The position numbers and the translations under genes are program-made. From Planctomycetaceae bacterium (lineage in GTDB: Bacteria; Planctomycetota; Planctomycetia; Pirellulales; Pirellulaceae), in the NCBI GenBank assembly GCA_005778405.1, contig SXOA01000062.1, positions 1 through 64,000 of the forward strand: DNA of 64,000 nucleotides, written 5' to 3'. The notes under the pieces were generated by a model. The model worked only from the letters and a program-made list of their open reading frames with translations. It did no database searches and was not told the DNA's origin. Shown here in pieces: positions 11,125-21,900 of this stretch (position 1 is its first letter; every line of letters begins with the position of its first letter).

Positions 11125-11652
11125 TCAACGTTTTACGTAAATGCCACGGGCGAGAACGGTCAGGTTGCCGGCTTCATCGCGCTTGGCCTTGCCACGGATG
11201 GTGACCCGCTGGAGCTCTTTCACCCCCAGCAACTGCCGGGCATCGGTGGAGACAGTTTGCCCTGCCTCGTCCACGAATTTGATGGTCGCCTTGGACTCCG
11301 TCAGGCGATCCGTATCGCAGCAGTAATCCCAGGGTGTTTTGCAACTGTCACCCTCCCGTTCGCTGCACGGCACCAACGACGAATCGACGATGAGAAAAGC
11401 GGCCCGGCCTTGGACCCACGGATCCACATCGCCTCCGATTCGGCCCGTAATCGTCACATCGTCGCCGTCCTGGGAATCCTTACGAGTTTCGATGACCGTC
11501 TTGGCGTCGGCCGGCTCTTCGGCGAGTACAAACCGCGCATCGGGGACCGTGGACGGCGTCAAGTTAGCGTCTGGCTTGGTCAAATCTCCAGACGAACCGC
11601 AACCCGACACAGCGGCGGCAACGACGATCCATGACAGTAGCAGATAACGCAT
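11125..11652 (-). CDS. Small putative lipoprotein, unknown function, within ABC export operon
   Basis: MRYLLLSWIVVAAAVSGCGSSGD lipobox; DVTITGRIGGDVDPWVQGRAAFLIVDSS; PCSEREGDSCKTPWDYCCD. Start chosen at 11652 inside a longer ORF. Confidence 0.7.
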   Translation of the reverse strand: MRYLLLSWIVVAAAVSGCGSSGDLTKPDANLTPSTVPDARFVLAEEPADAKTVIETRKDSQDGDDVTITGRIGGDVDPWVQGRAAFLIVDSSLVPCSEREGDSCKTPWDYCCDTDRLTESKATIKFVDEAGQTVSTDARQLLGVKELQRVTIRGKAKRDEAGNLTVLARGIYVKR

Positions 11653-11687
11653 GAACGACTCCTTTAATAATGAGTAGGGGAACATTT

Positions 11688-12863
11688 TTAGATTGCTTTC
11701 AAGGCATCGACGACTGGCATTCGTAGCGCGCGCCACGCGGGAGGCAGCGACCCAACGACGCCGATCGTCACTCCCGTCATCAAACCAACGATCAGGGCGG
11801 TACTGTCCATCCGCAATGTGAATGCACCCATCGTGAACCGGACCGCAACGCCTTGCAGTAGAGCCAATCCAATCGCGGAGGCAACCAGCGACCCAGCCGC
11901 AGCCAGCAGCGTCCCTTCCTGAACGATGGAGAGGGCAATGGCCCGCCGCGAGAAGCCGAGCGTTTGCAGCATCGCCAGTTCTCGCACACGCCCGACCACG
12001 GCTCCGTACATGGTGTTCAGGCCGGCGAACACCCCGGCTCCCGCCACGAGTACCACGATCAGCCAGGCCACGGTCCTCACCGGACCATAGTGGCGCTGCA
12101 GGGAGGCATAATAGGCCGTCTCGGGGGTCGCTTGCCATTCCAAATCGAGCCGCTCTTTGCAAAATTCGGCCAGGTCGATCAGGCCGGCGGGTTCGGTGAC
12201 CGAGACGGCAACCAGACTGAGATCCTGCCGCTTCATGGCTTGCTGGAGATCCTCAAGAGGGCACCACAATTCGGATTCCAAGGCCGATCCGCCCGACGAG
12301 AATTCACCACACACGGTCCAGTCGCGGCTCTCAAAGCGGAGTTTCTTGCCGGCGGCGAGGTCGACGGGATCGCGGCCCATCTTGGCGGCAGCTAGCCTGC
12401 CGACCAGCACTTCTCCCGCGCGAGGCCAGTGGCCGGAGACCAACTGGAATTTTCGACGCACCAGCGGTGCGGACGGAGTAACACCGCGGGCCAGCCCCAT
12501 GGCAACTTCAGACTGACTTTCGGTATGGATCTCCGTCCCCAGATACAACTCTGGAGAAACGTACCGCTCACCGAATCGCGACTCGATGCGTGCCAGGCTG
12601 GCCGACAGCAGGGCCGGACTACGGCCGGGCATTGTCGAGTTTTCGATGTTCTCCGCAGCGCCCAGCGAATGCACGAGCGCAACGAGTGGATCGCCACTAA
12701 TGACTAGCGATGCTTCGAGTCCACGCACAAACGAAACAACCACAAGCACGAGCAGGACAACCGTCCCAAGGCCCAGCATGGTCAAAAAGCTCCGCCCTGG
12801 TCGTCGCAATAAATTGCGGACCCCATAATCCCAGGGTAGCGGGCGGAAGAGCATGGTCATCAT
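11688..12863 (-). CDS. ABC transporter permease, FtsX type (second permease of the operon)
   Basis: 391 aa; YGVRNLLRRPGRSFLTMLGLGTVVLLVLVVVSFVRGLE; C-terminal FtsX TM helices. Confidence 0.85.
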   Translation of the reverse strand: MMTMLFRPLPWDYGVRNLLRRPGRSFLTMLGLGTVVLLVLVVVSFVRGLEASLVISGDPLVALVHSLGAAENIENSTMPGRSPALLSASLARIESRFGERYVSPELYLGTEIHTESQSEVAMGLARGVTPSAPLVRRKFQLVSGHWPRAGEVLVGRLAAAKMGRDPVDLAAGKKLRFESRDWTVCGEFSSGGSALESELWCPLEDLQQAMKRQDLSLVAVSVTEPAGLIDLAEFCKERLDLEWQATPETAYYASLQRHYGPVRTVAWLIVVLVAGAGVFAGLNTMYGAVVGRVRELAMLQTLGFSRRAIALSIVQEGTLLAAAGSLVASAIGLALLQGVAVRFTMGAFTLRMDSTALIVGLMTGVTIGVVGSLPPAWRALRMPVVDALKAI

Positions 12864-12962
12864 CGCAAGACGCGGGCAGCCAGAAATGTTCGCGCGCTAG
12901 AACGCCGCAAACGTTGTGGGCGAAACTACGAGCCGCCAGAGTAGCGACTCGCCGAGAACGAC

Positions 12963-13448
12963 TTACAAGCGCAGAATCTGGGCGCGAGAAACGGGGCCGC
13001 CAGGTGGCAAGCGATCTCGATGAATGAAATGGCGCGAAGTTCGTACTAAAACCAAATCCAAGGAGGACGTGTCACCGGGAATCCAATTCACAACCGGTGG
13101 GGAGCCAACCAGAACGCCGCGAGCGGAATGGGAAAGCACCAGCTGTCGTACGAATTTTTGGCAATGGCACCGTTCGGAACCCGCTACCTGATCTCCGGGA
13201 TTTTGCGATGACTCAACCGGTTGAGGGGCGCAGCAGCAACAGTCGCTGGAAGTATGAAGGCCGGCAGCGTCACAGAGTGCAACGACGGGCTCATTTTGAG
13301 AACAGTTGATGCAGTTCTCGCCGCTGGGACAAATACACCCCACCCGTGGTAGACCGCTCACGACACCCACCAGGCCACACAGGACCAGTGCTAGCGGACG
13401 ACGAAAGTAACGGGCATATCTCACGGGCATTCCTCGCGACTGATTCAT
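12963..13448 (-). CDS. Cys-rich putative secreted protein
   Basis: 161 aa; signal-like LALVLCGLVGVVSGLP then CICPSGENCINC, SSDCCCCAP, CHCQ; first ORF of the minus-strand export operon. Confidence 0.55.
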   Translation of the reverse strand: MNQSRGMPVRYARYFRRPLALVLCGLVGVVSGLPRVGCICPSGENCINCSQNEPVVALCDAAGLHTSSDCCCCAPQPVESSQNPGDQVAGSERCHCQKFVRQLVLSHSARGVLVGSPPVVNWIPGDTSSLDLVLVRTSRHFIHRDRLPPGGPVSRAQILRL

Positions 13449-13652
13449 TCTATCGTATGACGCAAGAGGGGAACAGCGAAAAAACCAGGTTGACGCTGCC
13501 CAACGGGCAGTTGGAAGTCCTTACCCATTCATCCTTTGGGACAAACATCAGCCGGAGTGTCAAAATCTGCGGGTTAAGCGGAGCTTGGCGCGGATTCCGG
13601 TGGTTCCGAACTCAACGATTTTGACGGCCGATACCGATCGTGGAGGACTGTC

Positions 13653-15026
13653 GTGAGAACTTGGCCCCATCGAGCGCTCTCGCTCGCCATCGACCAGCTC
13701 ATTCCCAACATCTTGTTGCTGGGAGTGTCGATTGTTGCCGGCGCATCGGCCCATGCGCAAACGATAGTACCTCGGAAACCCAACGTGTTGCCTCAGAGCC
13801 ACGTAACGGAGACTGGGGCCCTTCATCCCGAGCTGCTGCCACCTCCTGTGGCTGTCGACGAGCCGGGTCATGACTCGCTTTCACTGCTGGACTTGCTGGC
13901 AATTGCGGAGCAATACAGTCCGGTTCTATCCCAGGCTGCCGCTGAGATAGAAATGGCACAAGGCCGTACTCGGCAGGAAGGACTGTACCCCAATCCTGTC
14001 GTTGAGGGTGGCGGAATGCAGCTCGGGGGGAGCGAGAGTCAGTACTATGCACAGCTCAGCCAGGAAATCGTGACTCACCACAAATTAAGACTTAGCCAGG
14101 CTGCCGCCGGGCAGCAGGTGACACAGGCCGAGTTGCGATTCGTTCGCGCCCGGTTCGAATTGCTGACCAAGGTCCGCAAGGGCTATGCCGCGGTCGTTGC
14201 CGCCGACAAGCGGACACTCGCCTTAACGAAACTCGTGGAACTGGCCAGGAAATCACAGCAGGCCGCCGACCGCCTGTTTAAGGCTGGCGAGGGTGCGCGA
14301 CCGGACGCAATTATGTTTGACATTGAACTCGAAAAAGCGGAGGTCGCCTTGGAGAACGCCGAAGTGACCGCCGTGGGAGCGCGGCGGCAACTATCGGCCA
14401 TCATGGGAGTTCGCGATTTGCAGCTTCATCGGTTGACGGGTGAGATCGCAACGTCGTTTCAGCGATTGGAGAACGAGATCGTCGTTGACGGTTACGTTCC
14501 GCAAAATGCCGACGTACGCCTTGCGGAAGTGGAAGTCGAGAGGACGCGCTTGGTGGCCCGCCGAGCAGAGGTCGAACCTCGTCCGAATGTGACCGTAACG
14601 GCCGGGTATATGCAGCAAGTCACGGGAGTTCAGGAGATGGCGATACTGAATTTCTCGATGCCAATACCTGCCTGGAATAGAAACCAGGGAAATATTCGAG
14701 CCGCTCGGGCGGATATTGGGCGGGCGATGGAGGGCGTCCGGCAGTCGCAAAATGACGTAGCCCGCCAAATGGCCGATGCGACTTCCCGGTTTCGTGTGGC
14801 CCAGCAACAAGTCGCTCGCTACGAAAAACGAATCATTCCCAAGGCACAGGACGGTGTGCGGCTCATTCAGCAGGGCTTTGACACGGGCCAATTCGACTTT
14901 CAGCGACTACTCCAGGCTCAGCGGTCGCTGGTCGAGTCCGACTTGGGATATGTCGGCGCCCTGACCGAACAGTGGAACGCAGCCGCGGAACTAGCTGGCC
15001 TGGCCCAGTTAGAGTTCTTTCCGTGA
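13653..15026 (+). CDS. TolC-family outer membrane efflux protein
   Basis: 457 aa, GTG start; LLDLLAIAEQYSPVLSQAAAEIEMAQGRTRQEGLYPNPVVEGGGMQLG; C-terminal NRNQGNIRAARADIGRA pattern typical of OEP proteins. Confidence 0.85.
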   Translation: MRTWPHRALSLAIDQLIPNILLLGVSIVAGASAHAQTIVPRKPNVLPQSHVTETGALHPELLPPPVAVDEPGHDSLSLLDLLAIAEQYSPVLSQAAAEIEMAQGRTRQEGLYPNPVVEGGGMQLGGSESQYYAQLSQEIVTHHKLRLSQAAAGQQVTQAELRFVRARFELLTKVRKGYAAVVAADKRTLALTKLVELARKSQQAADRLFKAGEGARPDAIMFDIELEKAEVALENAEVTAVGARRQLSAIMGVRDLQLHRLTGEIATSFQRLENEIVVDGYVPQNADVRLAEVEVERTRLVARRAEVEPRPNVTVTAGYMQQVTGVQEMAILNFSMPIPAWNRNQGNIRAARADIGRAMEGVRQSQNDVARQMADATSRFRVAQQQVARYEKRIIPKAQDGVRLIQQGFDTGQFDFQRLLQAQRSLVESDLGYVGALTEQWNAAAELAGLAQLEFFP

Positions 15027-15106
15027 GACCAGAGTTGCCTCCGCAAGGGACGCGTTCCATGGACTTGGAAATCGACATCTCTCGTCGCGTCGAATGACCG
15101 GGCGCT

Positions 15107-15829
15107 CTAACTGGGCAAGTCGATGTTGTGATAGATGTCCTGCACATCGTCGCATTCGTTCAGCATGCTGATGAGCTTTTGAAACATAAGCAAGTCTTCC
15201 GCACCAAGCGTTTTGCTGGTCTGTGGGAGGAAGCTGATTTCTTGGACCTCCAACTCGGTTCCTGGAAACGCTTGCAACAACGCAGTTTTGGCTTTGTAAA
15301 ACTCGCTGGGAGGGGCAAAGAGCGTCAGTTTGCCATCTTTGGATTCGATCTCATCGATATTGACATCGGCACCCAGTAATGAGTCTAGCACTTGCTCTTC
15401 ATTGTCTCCCTTGAAGGAAAGAATCGCGAGGTGGTCAAACCACAGGGCGACAGAACCGGTGGCTCCCAACTTGGAACCGCTCTTTGTGAAACAATTGCGG
15501 ATCTCTGAAATCGTGCGCGTGTTGTTGTCCGTTAAACAATCGACGATGACCAGGGAGCCCCCCGGACCAAAGCCTTCGTAGCGGGCGGACACGAAATCCT
15601 CGCCCCCTGCACCTCGGGCCTTCTCAATCGCCTTTTCAATGACGTGGGCGGGAACCTGGTCCCGTTTGGCTTTCTCCACCAGGCTTCGCAATGGCACATT
15701 GACATCGGGGTCCGCGACGCCACTCTTGGCAACAACGTACAATTGCTTGCCATACTTGGAGTACAGCTTCGATTTCTGATCGGCCGTCTTGAAGATCGAA
15801 TTCTTGCGATTTTCGAAGTTTCTTCCCAT
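15107..15829 (-). CDS. YebC/PmpR-family protein (YeeN-like)
   Basis: MGRNFENRKNSIFKTADQKSKLYSKYGKQLYVVAKSG...; YEGFGPGGSLVIVDCLTDNNTRT; start at 15829 inside a longer ORF. Confidence 0.88.
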   Translation of the reverse strand: MGRNFENRKNSIFKTADQKSKLYSKYGKQLYVVAKSGVADPDVNVPLRSLVEKAKRDQVPAHVIEKAIEKARGAGGEDFVSARYEGFGPGGSLVIVDCLTDNNTRTISEIRNCFTKSGSKLGATGSVALWFDHLAILSFKGDNEEQVLDSLLGADVNIDEIESKDGKLTLFAPPSEFYKAKTALLQAFPGTELEVQEISFLPQTSKTLGAEDLLMFQKLISMLNECDDVQDIYHNIDLPS

Positions 15830-16371
15830 AACAACTTGTCTTCGTCCTGTGGCTGAATACGCGGAATCCTTGGAACGGTAACACGTTTCAGGATACCTAT
15901 CCAGGTGGTGCAACGACACGTTTGGCAAGCTGGATCGTCACATCACCAAGAATTCCACCTTCTGGTCGATTCTAATCGCCGGGCACGGCGCGATGTCAAC
16001 CGACACGTGCCAATTGAGTTGCAGCCGCCCCTTTTTTGGAGCGATTGGTTCACCGCCAAGTGGGCGGCAACGACCATGTCGAAATCTTCCTCCAATCTCG
16101 CGGGACAAAGCCAGGGCGCCTGGGAACTCTCAGGCCGTGGCCGCCAAGCAGCATTTGCAAGTGACGGATGAGCACTTTCATCACTGCGCAAAATCCGGCG
16201 CACCTGAGGCGCAGAAACAAGCGCAGCCAGCCGTTAACGGGTACTGCACCGTGGGGGACAACTCACAAGTTGCCAGTCCCATGGTGTGCAAGAGTCCTGA
16301 AGAAATCAGGACTGTGCAGCACAATTCACCGCTTTCCACCGCGAACGATGCAATGGATAAAATCTGTACAG

Positions 16372-16444
<73 letters not shown>

Positions 16445-16567
16445 TCACAAAACGGGGGGCTGGCGATGGTGCCGCGCCGACGTGTCTCACTTTATCGCAT
16501 CTGCGTCGGCTCGCAAAGGCGGCGCAGCGGACTTGGAAGGGAAAGGGGCGAGCTTGTGTTTGGATCG

Positions 16568-18727
16568 CTAGGGCGAAATCTCGGTCTTGGGAAGTAATGA
16601 TTTCAGCCGCTCGCGACCTGCCGAGGACAGTTTGGCCTGGCCGAGGTGGAGTTTGTGGAGATTCGTCAGACCAGCCAGATGGGGAATCGAAAGGTCGGTG
16701 ACTTGATCGGAGTCGAGGTACAGTTCTTCCAAAGTGAAGTTTTTCGCCAGATACCGGATGCCGTCGTCATCAAAGATTCCCAGGGTCAGCATCAAGAAGC
16801 GGAGATTGGGCAGTTTAGCTATCTGTTCCAGGGTCTGATTGCTGGCCGCGCGGTCATAGACGTCAAGTTGATAAAGTTCCTGCAACTCCCCAAGAAATGG
16901 CAGGGCCGCCTGCGTGGTTCCGGGACCATGGATGTGCAGTTGCCGCAAATTTTTTAGGCCCGCAAGGTGTTTGAGACCTGGATCCGTGACATTCGTGTGC
17001 ACGATTTCCAGTCGCCGGAGGCTGGTGAGCTTGCCAATTTCGGCGAGTCCGGCATCGCTCGCGGGAGATGAGTGTAGGTTAATCGATTCGAGTTGTTTCA
17101 TTCCCTGCAAATGCGCGAAGCCCGAGCCCGTGATCTTGGACGAGCAGATAGTCATCCGCCGCATTTTGGTTAGACCGGCGAGGTGCTCAAAGCCGTCGTC
17201 ACTGACGGCGGTGAGACAGATGTTGAGCCGTTCCAGATTGACGAGATCCTTCAGATGAATGAGCCCCTTACTGGTGACCGCGGTGCCGGATACTTCCAGT
17301 CGCCGCAACTCGATCTGATCGGCAATCAGCTTGAGCCAGTCATCGGTCACGCGGTCGGAGAGCGGCTTAGGCGTCGGTTCTTTGTGGCCGTCCGTTCTTT
17401 CGTTGAGTTCGATTTCAATGATCCGGCTGAAGGAAGCGAGTCCCTCGTCTCCCACGATCTGGCGTAGCCAGTCGGGCGCGGTGACTTTGAGCGTAGCCCT
17501 TCCTCCCAGTCGTTTGATTTCGGCGAGAAGCCTATTGTCGCGAGCGTGCTTTGCTGCCGCGCGCTCCCAAGCGGGAAGGAGCTTTTGCACATCTTCGCGA
17601 AGCCGAAGGTCCGCAATGGAACCGGTCAGCAGAATCATGTTGATTCTGGCCTCAGCACTAATTCCGTCTAAGTCCAGCGGCGCTTCCTCGGCGATCTTCG
17701 CAATCGCGGTCAAAGCACCCGCATCGGGATGCGGCCGCAGCGGGAGGATGTTCAACATCCGCTGCGCTTGCATGGGCTTGCCGGGATGGCCTGCGAATCC
17801 TTTGACACCGACCTTGGCGTGAAAGACTCCGGGGGGTTCGCCGGTCGTGCAGAAGATTTCGTCGTGATTCGGGCCGCCGAAAGTGATATTGCTCACCACC
17901 TTGCTCGGCAGCGGCAGGTAGGCGAGCACTTTGGCCTCGGGGCTCAGTACGGTGATCCGGCCCTTGCCCGTTTCTGGCCGATGGAAATCAGCCACCCACA
18001 AATTGCCGGCGGCATCAAACGCACAGCCGTCTCCTCCCGAGCCGCCGAGATCGAAGAAGACCTCGGCCTTGCCCAGCAGATCGTTGTCGGCCGGGACGGC
18101 ATAGCGGAGGATTTTTTGGGACTGAGATTCAATTACGTAGAGTAACTTTCCGGCGGGATCGACATCCAGGCCATTGGGAAATGCCATCCCTGTCCCCACA
18201 CGATGCACACGGCCGTCTGGCCGCAAACGAAAGACACTTCCAATCGGGGTCTTTAGCGACGAGCCCTCGGGGTCGGTCCAATAGACGTTGCCGCGTGCGT
18301 CCATCGTCACATCATTCAAGCTCCGGAGAGCAGTTGTTTCAAACTGATCGGCGACGACGGCCAGTTTGCCTTCGGGCGACAAACTCAGGATCGCTTTGTC
18401 CTTGTTGTCGCAAATCAGGATTTGGCCGTCGCCACGGAGCAGCGTTCCGGCCGGATTGATTTCGAGGAACTTGTGAACCTTGCGATCGGAATCGACTCTC
18501 TGCAGCGCACCGCTGCAAAAGAAGACTTCGCCCCCTCGCCAGGTTGGCCCTTCGGAGTATCCAGGTGCCTCTGCATACTGCTCGAATTTGACTTTCGCCA
18601 GCCGTTCGGCCAACTCGCCCGATGGTTCGTCGGCAAAGCAAATGCTGACCGGCGTTATTACAAGGGCGAAGGCCCAGCCTATCAGACTGCAAAGTCGAAC
18701 AGCCAAATGCGGAATGAGTTTCGTCAT
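16568..18727 (-). CDS. SMP-30/gluconolactonase-like beta-propeller fused to C-terminal leucine-rich repeats
   Basis: N-terminal EGPTWRGGEVFFCSG...LNDVTMDARGNVYWTDPEG...FPNGLDVDPAGKLLYVIESQ; C-terminal LRRs (LKDLVNLERLNICLTAVSDDGFEHLAGLTKMRRM). Confidence 0.8.
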   Translation of the reverse strand: MTKLIPHLAVRLCSLIGWAFALVITPVSICFADEPSGELAERLAKVKFEQYAEAPGYSEGPTWRGGEVFFCSGALQRVDSDRKVHKFLEINPAGTLLRGDGQILICDNKDKAILSLSPEGKLAVVADQFETTALRSLNDVTMDARGNVYWTDPEGSSLKTPIGSVFRLRPDGRVHRVGTGMAFPNGLDVDPAGKLLYVIESQSQKILRYAVPADNDLLGKAEVFFDLGGSGGDGCAFDAAGNLWVADFHRPETGKGRITVLSPEAKVLAYLPLPSKVVSNITFGGPNHDEIFCTTGEPPGVFHAKVGVKGFAGHPGKPMQAQRMLNILPLRPHPDAGALTAIAKIAEEAPLDLDGISAEARINMILLTGSIADLRLREDVQKLLPAWERAAAKHARDNRLLAEIKRLGGRATLKVTAPDWLRQIVGDEGLASFSRIIEIELNERTDGHKEPTPKPLSDRVTDDWLKLIADQIELRRLEVSGTAVTSKGLIHLKDLVNLERLNICLTAVSDDGFEHLAGLTKMRRMTICSSKITGSGFAHLQGMKQLESINLHSSPASDAGLAEIGKLTSLRRLEIVHTNVTDPGLKHLAGLKNLRQLHIHGPGTTQAALPFLGELQELYQLDVYDRAASNQTLEQIAKLPNLRFLMLTLGIFDDDGIRYLAKNFTLEELYLDSDQVTDLSIPHLAGLTNLHKLHLGQAKLSSAGRERLKSLLPKTEISP

Positions 18728-18921
18728 AGGAAGTTTCGGGTCTGTTTCTTGTTCAATGGCATATGCCGCATCGTGTTTTACCCCGGCGAAAGGGGGCCTG
18801 CTACCGCCCGGCCTGGGCCCGGCAACTTTTCGGGAAACACTTGTCTGGGGAGAGCCGTCTATATTTTCAGACCCTTATTGCTGAGCCGCTCGGCTCCAAC
18901 CCGAATTGCCAGGAGTCCGCC

Positions 18922-21900
18922 ATGTTTCCAGAATCCGTCTCTCGCCGTTCGTTTGTTGCCGGAATGGTTTTTGTCGGAACAGGGGCAGTTTGCAAACTGG
19001 TTGCCGATCAAGATCCAGGCACCCAGGTGAAGCTGCCGGATTCGGCACAGCTTGGAGGGGCTCAGCGCTATCTGACCTATGTCAGCACCGACAAGCCTAT
19101 TTATCGCACGGGAGACAAGATCTATGTGCGGGGTGTGATCCTGCATCATGCCACCCGTCAGGCTCCGCCAAAGGAAGCAGGCCTGCAAGCTGTGATCGAG
19201 ATCATCGGCCCCAAGGGGGATACCGTCGCCTCTGGTGCGGTGATGGCGGAAGACGGAGTCATCGGTTTTAGCTGGCAGGTTCCCGACGATCAGGCGGGGG
19301 GCGAATACACGACCAAGGTGAGTTTTCCGTTCCACGGCCATACGCCGTCCGTGCGGAATTTCGACATCCGGGCTTATCGCGCCCCGCGACTGAAAACGCA
19401 GATCAAATTCCTTCGCGACGGTTACGGACCGGGCGAAGAAGTGGTTGCGGCATTGCACGTCGAGCGGGCCGAAGGGGGCGTTCCGGTCGGCGCTAAGGTG
19501 ACGGTGGTCGCTCGAGTCGATGACAAGGAAGCCTATCGGGGCGAAGCGGCCATGGGTGAAAATGGGGACTGCACGACCCGCTTTCGGTTGCCGGAGAATA
19601 TCGTTCGCGGCGAAGGAACGCTGGCGATGATCGTGGACGACAGCGGCGCGGTGGAGACGGCGACCAAGACCATTCCGATTCTCTTGCAAACGGTCGATCT
19701 GACGGTTTATCCCGAAGGGGGCGAGCTGGTGGCAGGGCTGGCGAGCCGCGTTTATGTCGAGGCTCAGACTCCCGCCAAGAAACCGGCGGACTTCACCGGG
19801 GTCATCGTGGATGAGAGCGGCAAAGAAGTTGCCCGCATCCGGAGCGAGCACGAAGGGCGAGGCCGCTGCGAGTTTATGCCCTCCAAGGATGGAAAGTACG
19901 TTCTGAGAATCACCGAGCCGGCGGGCATCAAGACGCAGTTCCCATTGCCAGCGGTGAAGGCGGCGGGGGCTGTCGTCCGCGCCACGAAAGATCTGTTCGA
20001 GAAGAACGAGCCAATCAGTGTGCAAATCGCTTCCACGACCAGCGAAGTCGTGGCCACCTTGAGCCGGCGGGAAAGCGTCCTTGCTCGCCAGGCCGTGATG
20101 GCCGGCGACAACGGCAAGACCGTCACGTTCGACGCTCCCGATTCGGCCGACGGCGTGCTCACCATCACCGTTTGGGATACTGCCGGCCAACCGCTCGCCG
20201 AGCGGCTGATCTTTCGCCAGCCGGCCAGGTCGGTGCGAGTGGTGCTGACGCCCGATGCAAAAACTTATTCCCCCGGCGGCAAGGCCAAGCTGAACATCAA
20301 GACGCTCGACGAAAAAGGTTCGCCGACAAGTGCCGTCGTCGGCCTGACCGTGACCGACGACAGCGTGCTGGAAATGGTCGACAAGCGGGAGCAATCCCCG
20401 CGTCTGCCGGTGATGGTTCTGCTGGAGAGCGAAGTTCGCGAGCTAGCGGATGCTCATGTCTATTTCGATGCCAAAAATGAAAAGTCGGCCCTCGCCGTGG
20501 ATCTTTTACTTGGAACGCAGGGCTGGCGGCGGTTCGCCCTCGTGCACTGGCAGAAATTCGTCGAGCAGCACCAGGACCAGGCCCGCCGGGCGCTCGCGCT
20601 GCTCTCCCCCGTAGCCGTTCGCGACTTCAGCAGGTTCAACAACAACGAGAAAGCGGACGGCAAGATTCGACTCTTCGCGGCAGCCGCCGAAGGAGCTCAG
20701 CCCAATGACGCCTTCAAGGGTGTCGCGGTGAGTTCCGTGCGCTCTGCTCCGCAAAAGAATCAGGAGGCCAAGGAAGAAGCCAAGGAAGCCAAGCAACTCG
20801 TGGAACAACTGGCTAAGAGCGCATCCGTAGCCGTCAAGGGTAAGCGTGAAGCAGAGCTTGACAAGAAGGACAGGCGTGCGGCTGGCGGCATCGCGGGTGC
20901 CGGCGGCTTTGGCGGCGGACGTTTCGCCGACGAGCTGCATATCGCCAACGACTTTGTCTTTGTCCGCATCTATGCTCACGAATTGCGGCCCGATCGCAAA
21001 CCGGGCGACCGCGTGGACTTCACCGAAACCCTGTTCTGGCACGCGGGTCTGAGGACCAATGAGAAGGGGGAAGCCAGCATTGAATTCGCCCTGAATGACT
21101 CGATCACGACTTTCCGCACCTTCGCCGACGCTTTCAGCACAACCGGCGGGCTCGGGAGCTCGACGACCGTCCTGGAATCGGCCAACCCGTTCTACCTGGA
21201 GCCGAAGTTGCCGCTGGAAGTGACGCAGGGGGACAAGCTGCTGGTTCCGGTGACTTGCGTCAACACCACGACGTCTTCGCTCGGCAGCGTAAATCTTTCG
21301 GTCGATTCGAAGCTCTCCAAGCAAGCACCCGAGGCAAAGTCCACGGTCAAACTCGCCGCCGGGGCTCGCGGCCGGACTCTCGTGGAAATGCAAGCCGGGC
21401 CACACAACGGGCCGATGCAAGTCGTCATGACTGCCCACGCCGGCGGATACAGCGACAAAGTGACGCGACAGGTCACCGTTCGCCCCGCAGGCTTTCCCAT
21501 GGAAGTGGCCGGCGGTGGACTGCTCGATAAAGGGGTCGCGGCGAAGCACGAAATCGTGATCCCCGCCGACATGGTCGAGGGGAGCTTCGAATCGAAGATC
21601 GAAGTCTATCCCACGCCACTGGCGGCGATGACCGAAGCGCTCGCCGCTCTCCTTCAAGAACCATGCGGCTGTTTCGAGCAGACCAGTTCGAGCGTCTATC
21701 CGCTCGTCATGGCTCAGCAGTATTTTCTGTCGCATCAGGACGTGCCGTCGTCCCTCATCGAAAAGAGTGCCGACATCCTCAGCCGCGGCTATGACCGGCT
21801 GCGGGGTTTCGAGTGCAAGAGCGGCGGCTTTGAATGGTTCGGAGCCGATCCAGGGCACGACGCGCTCACCGCGTATGGCCTGATGGAATTCACCGACATG

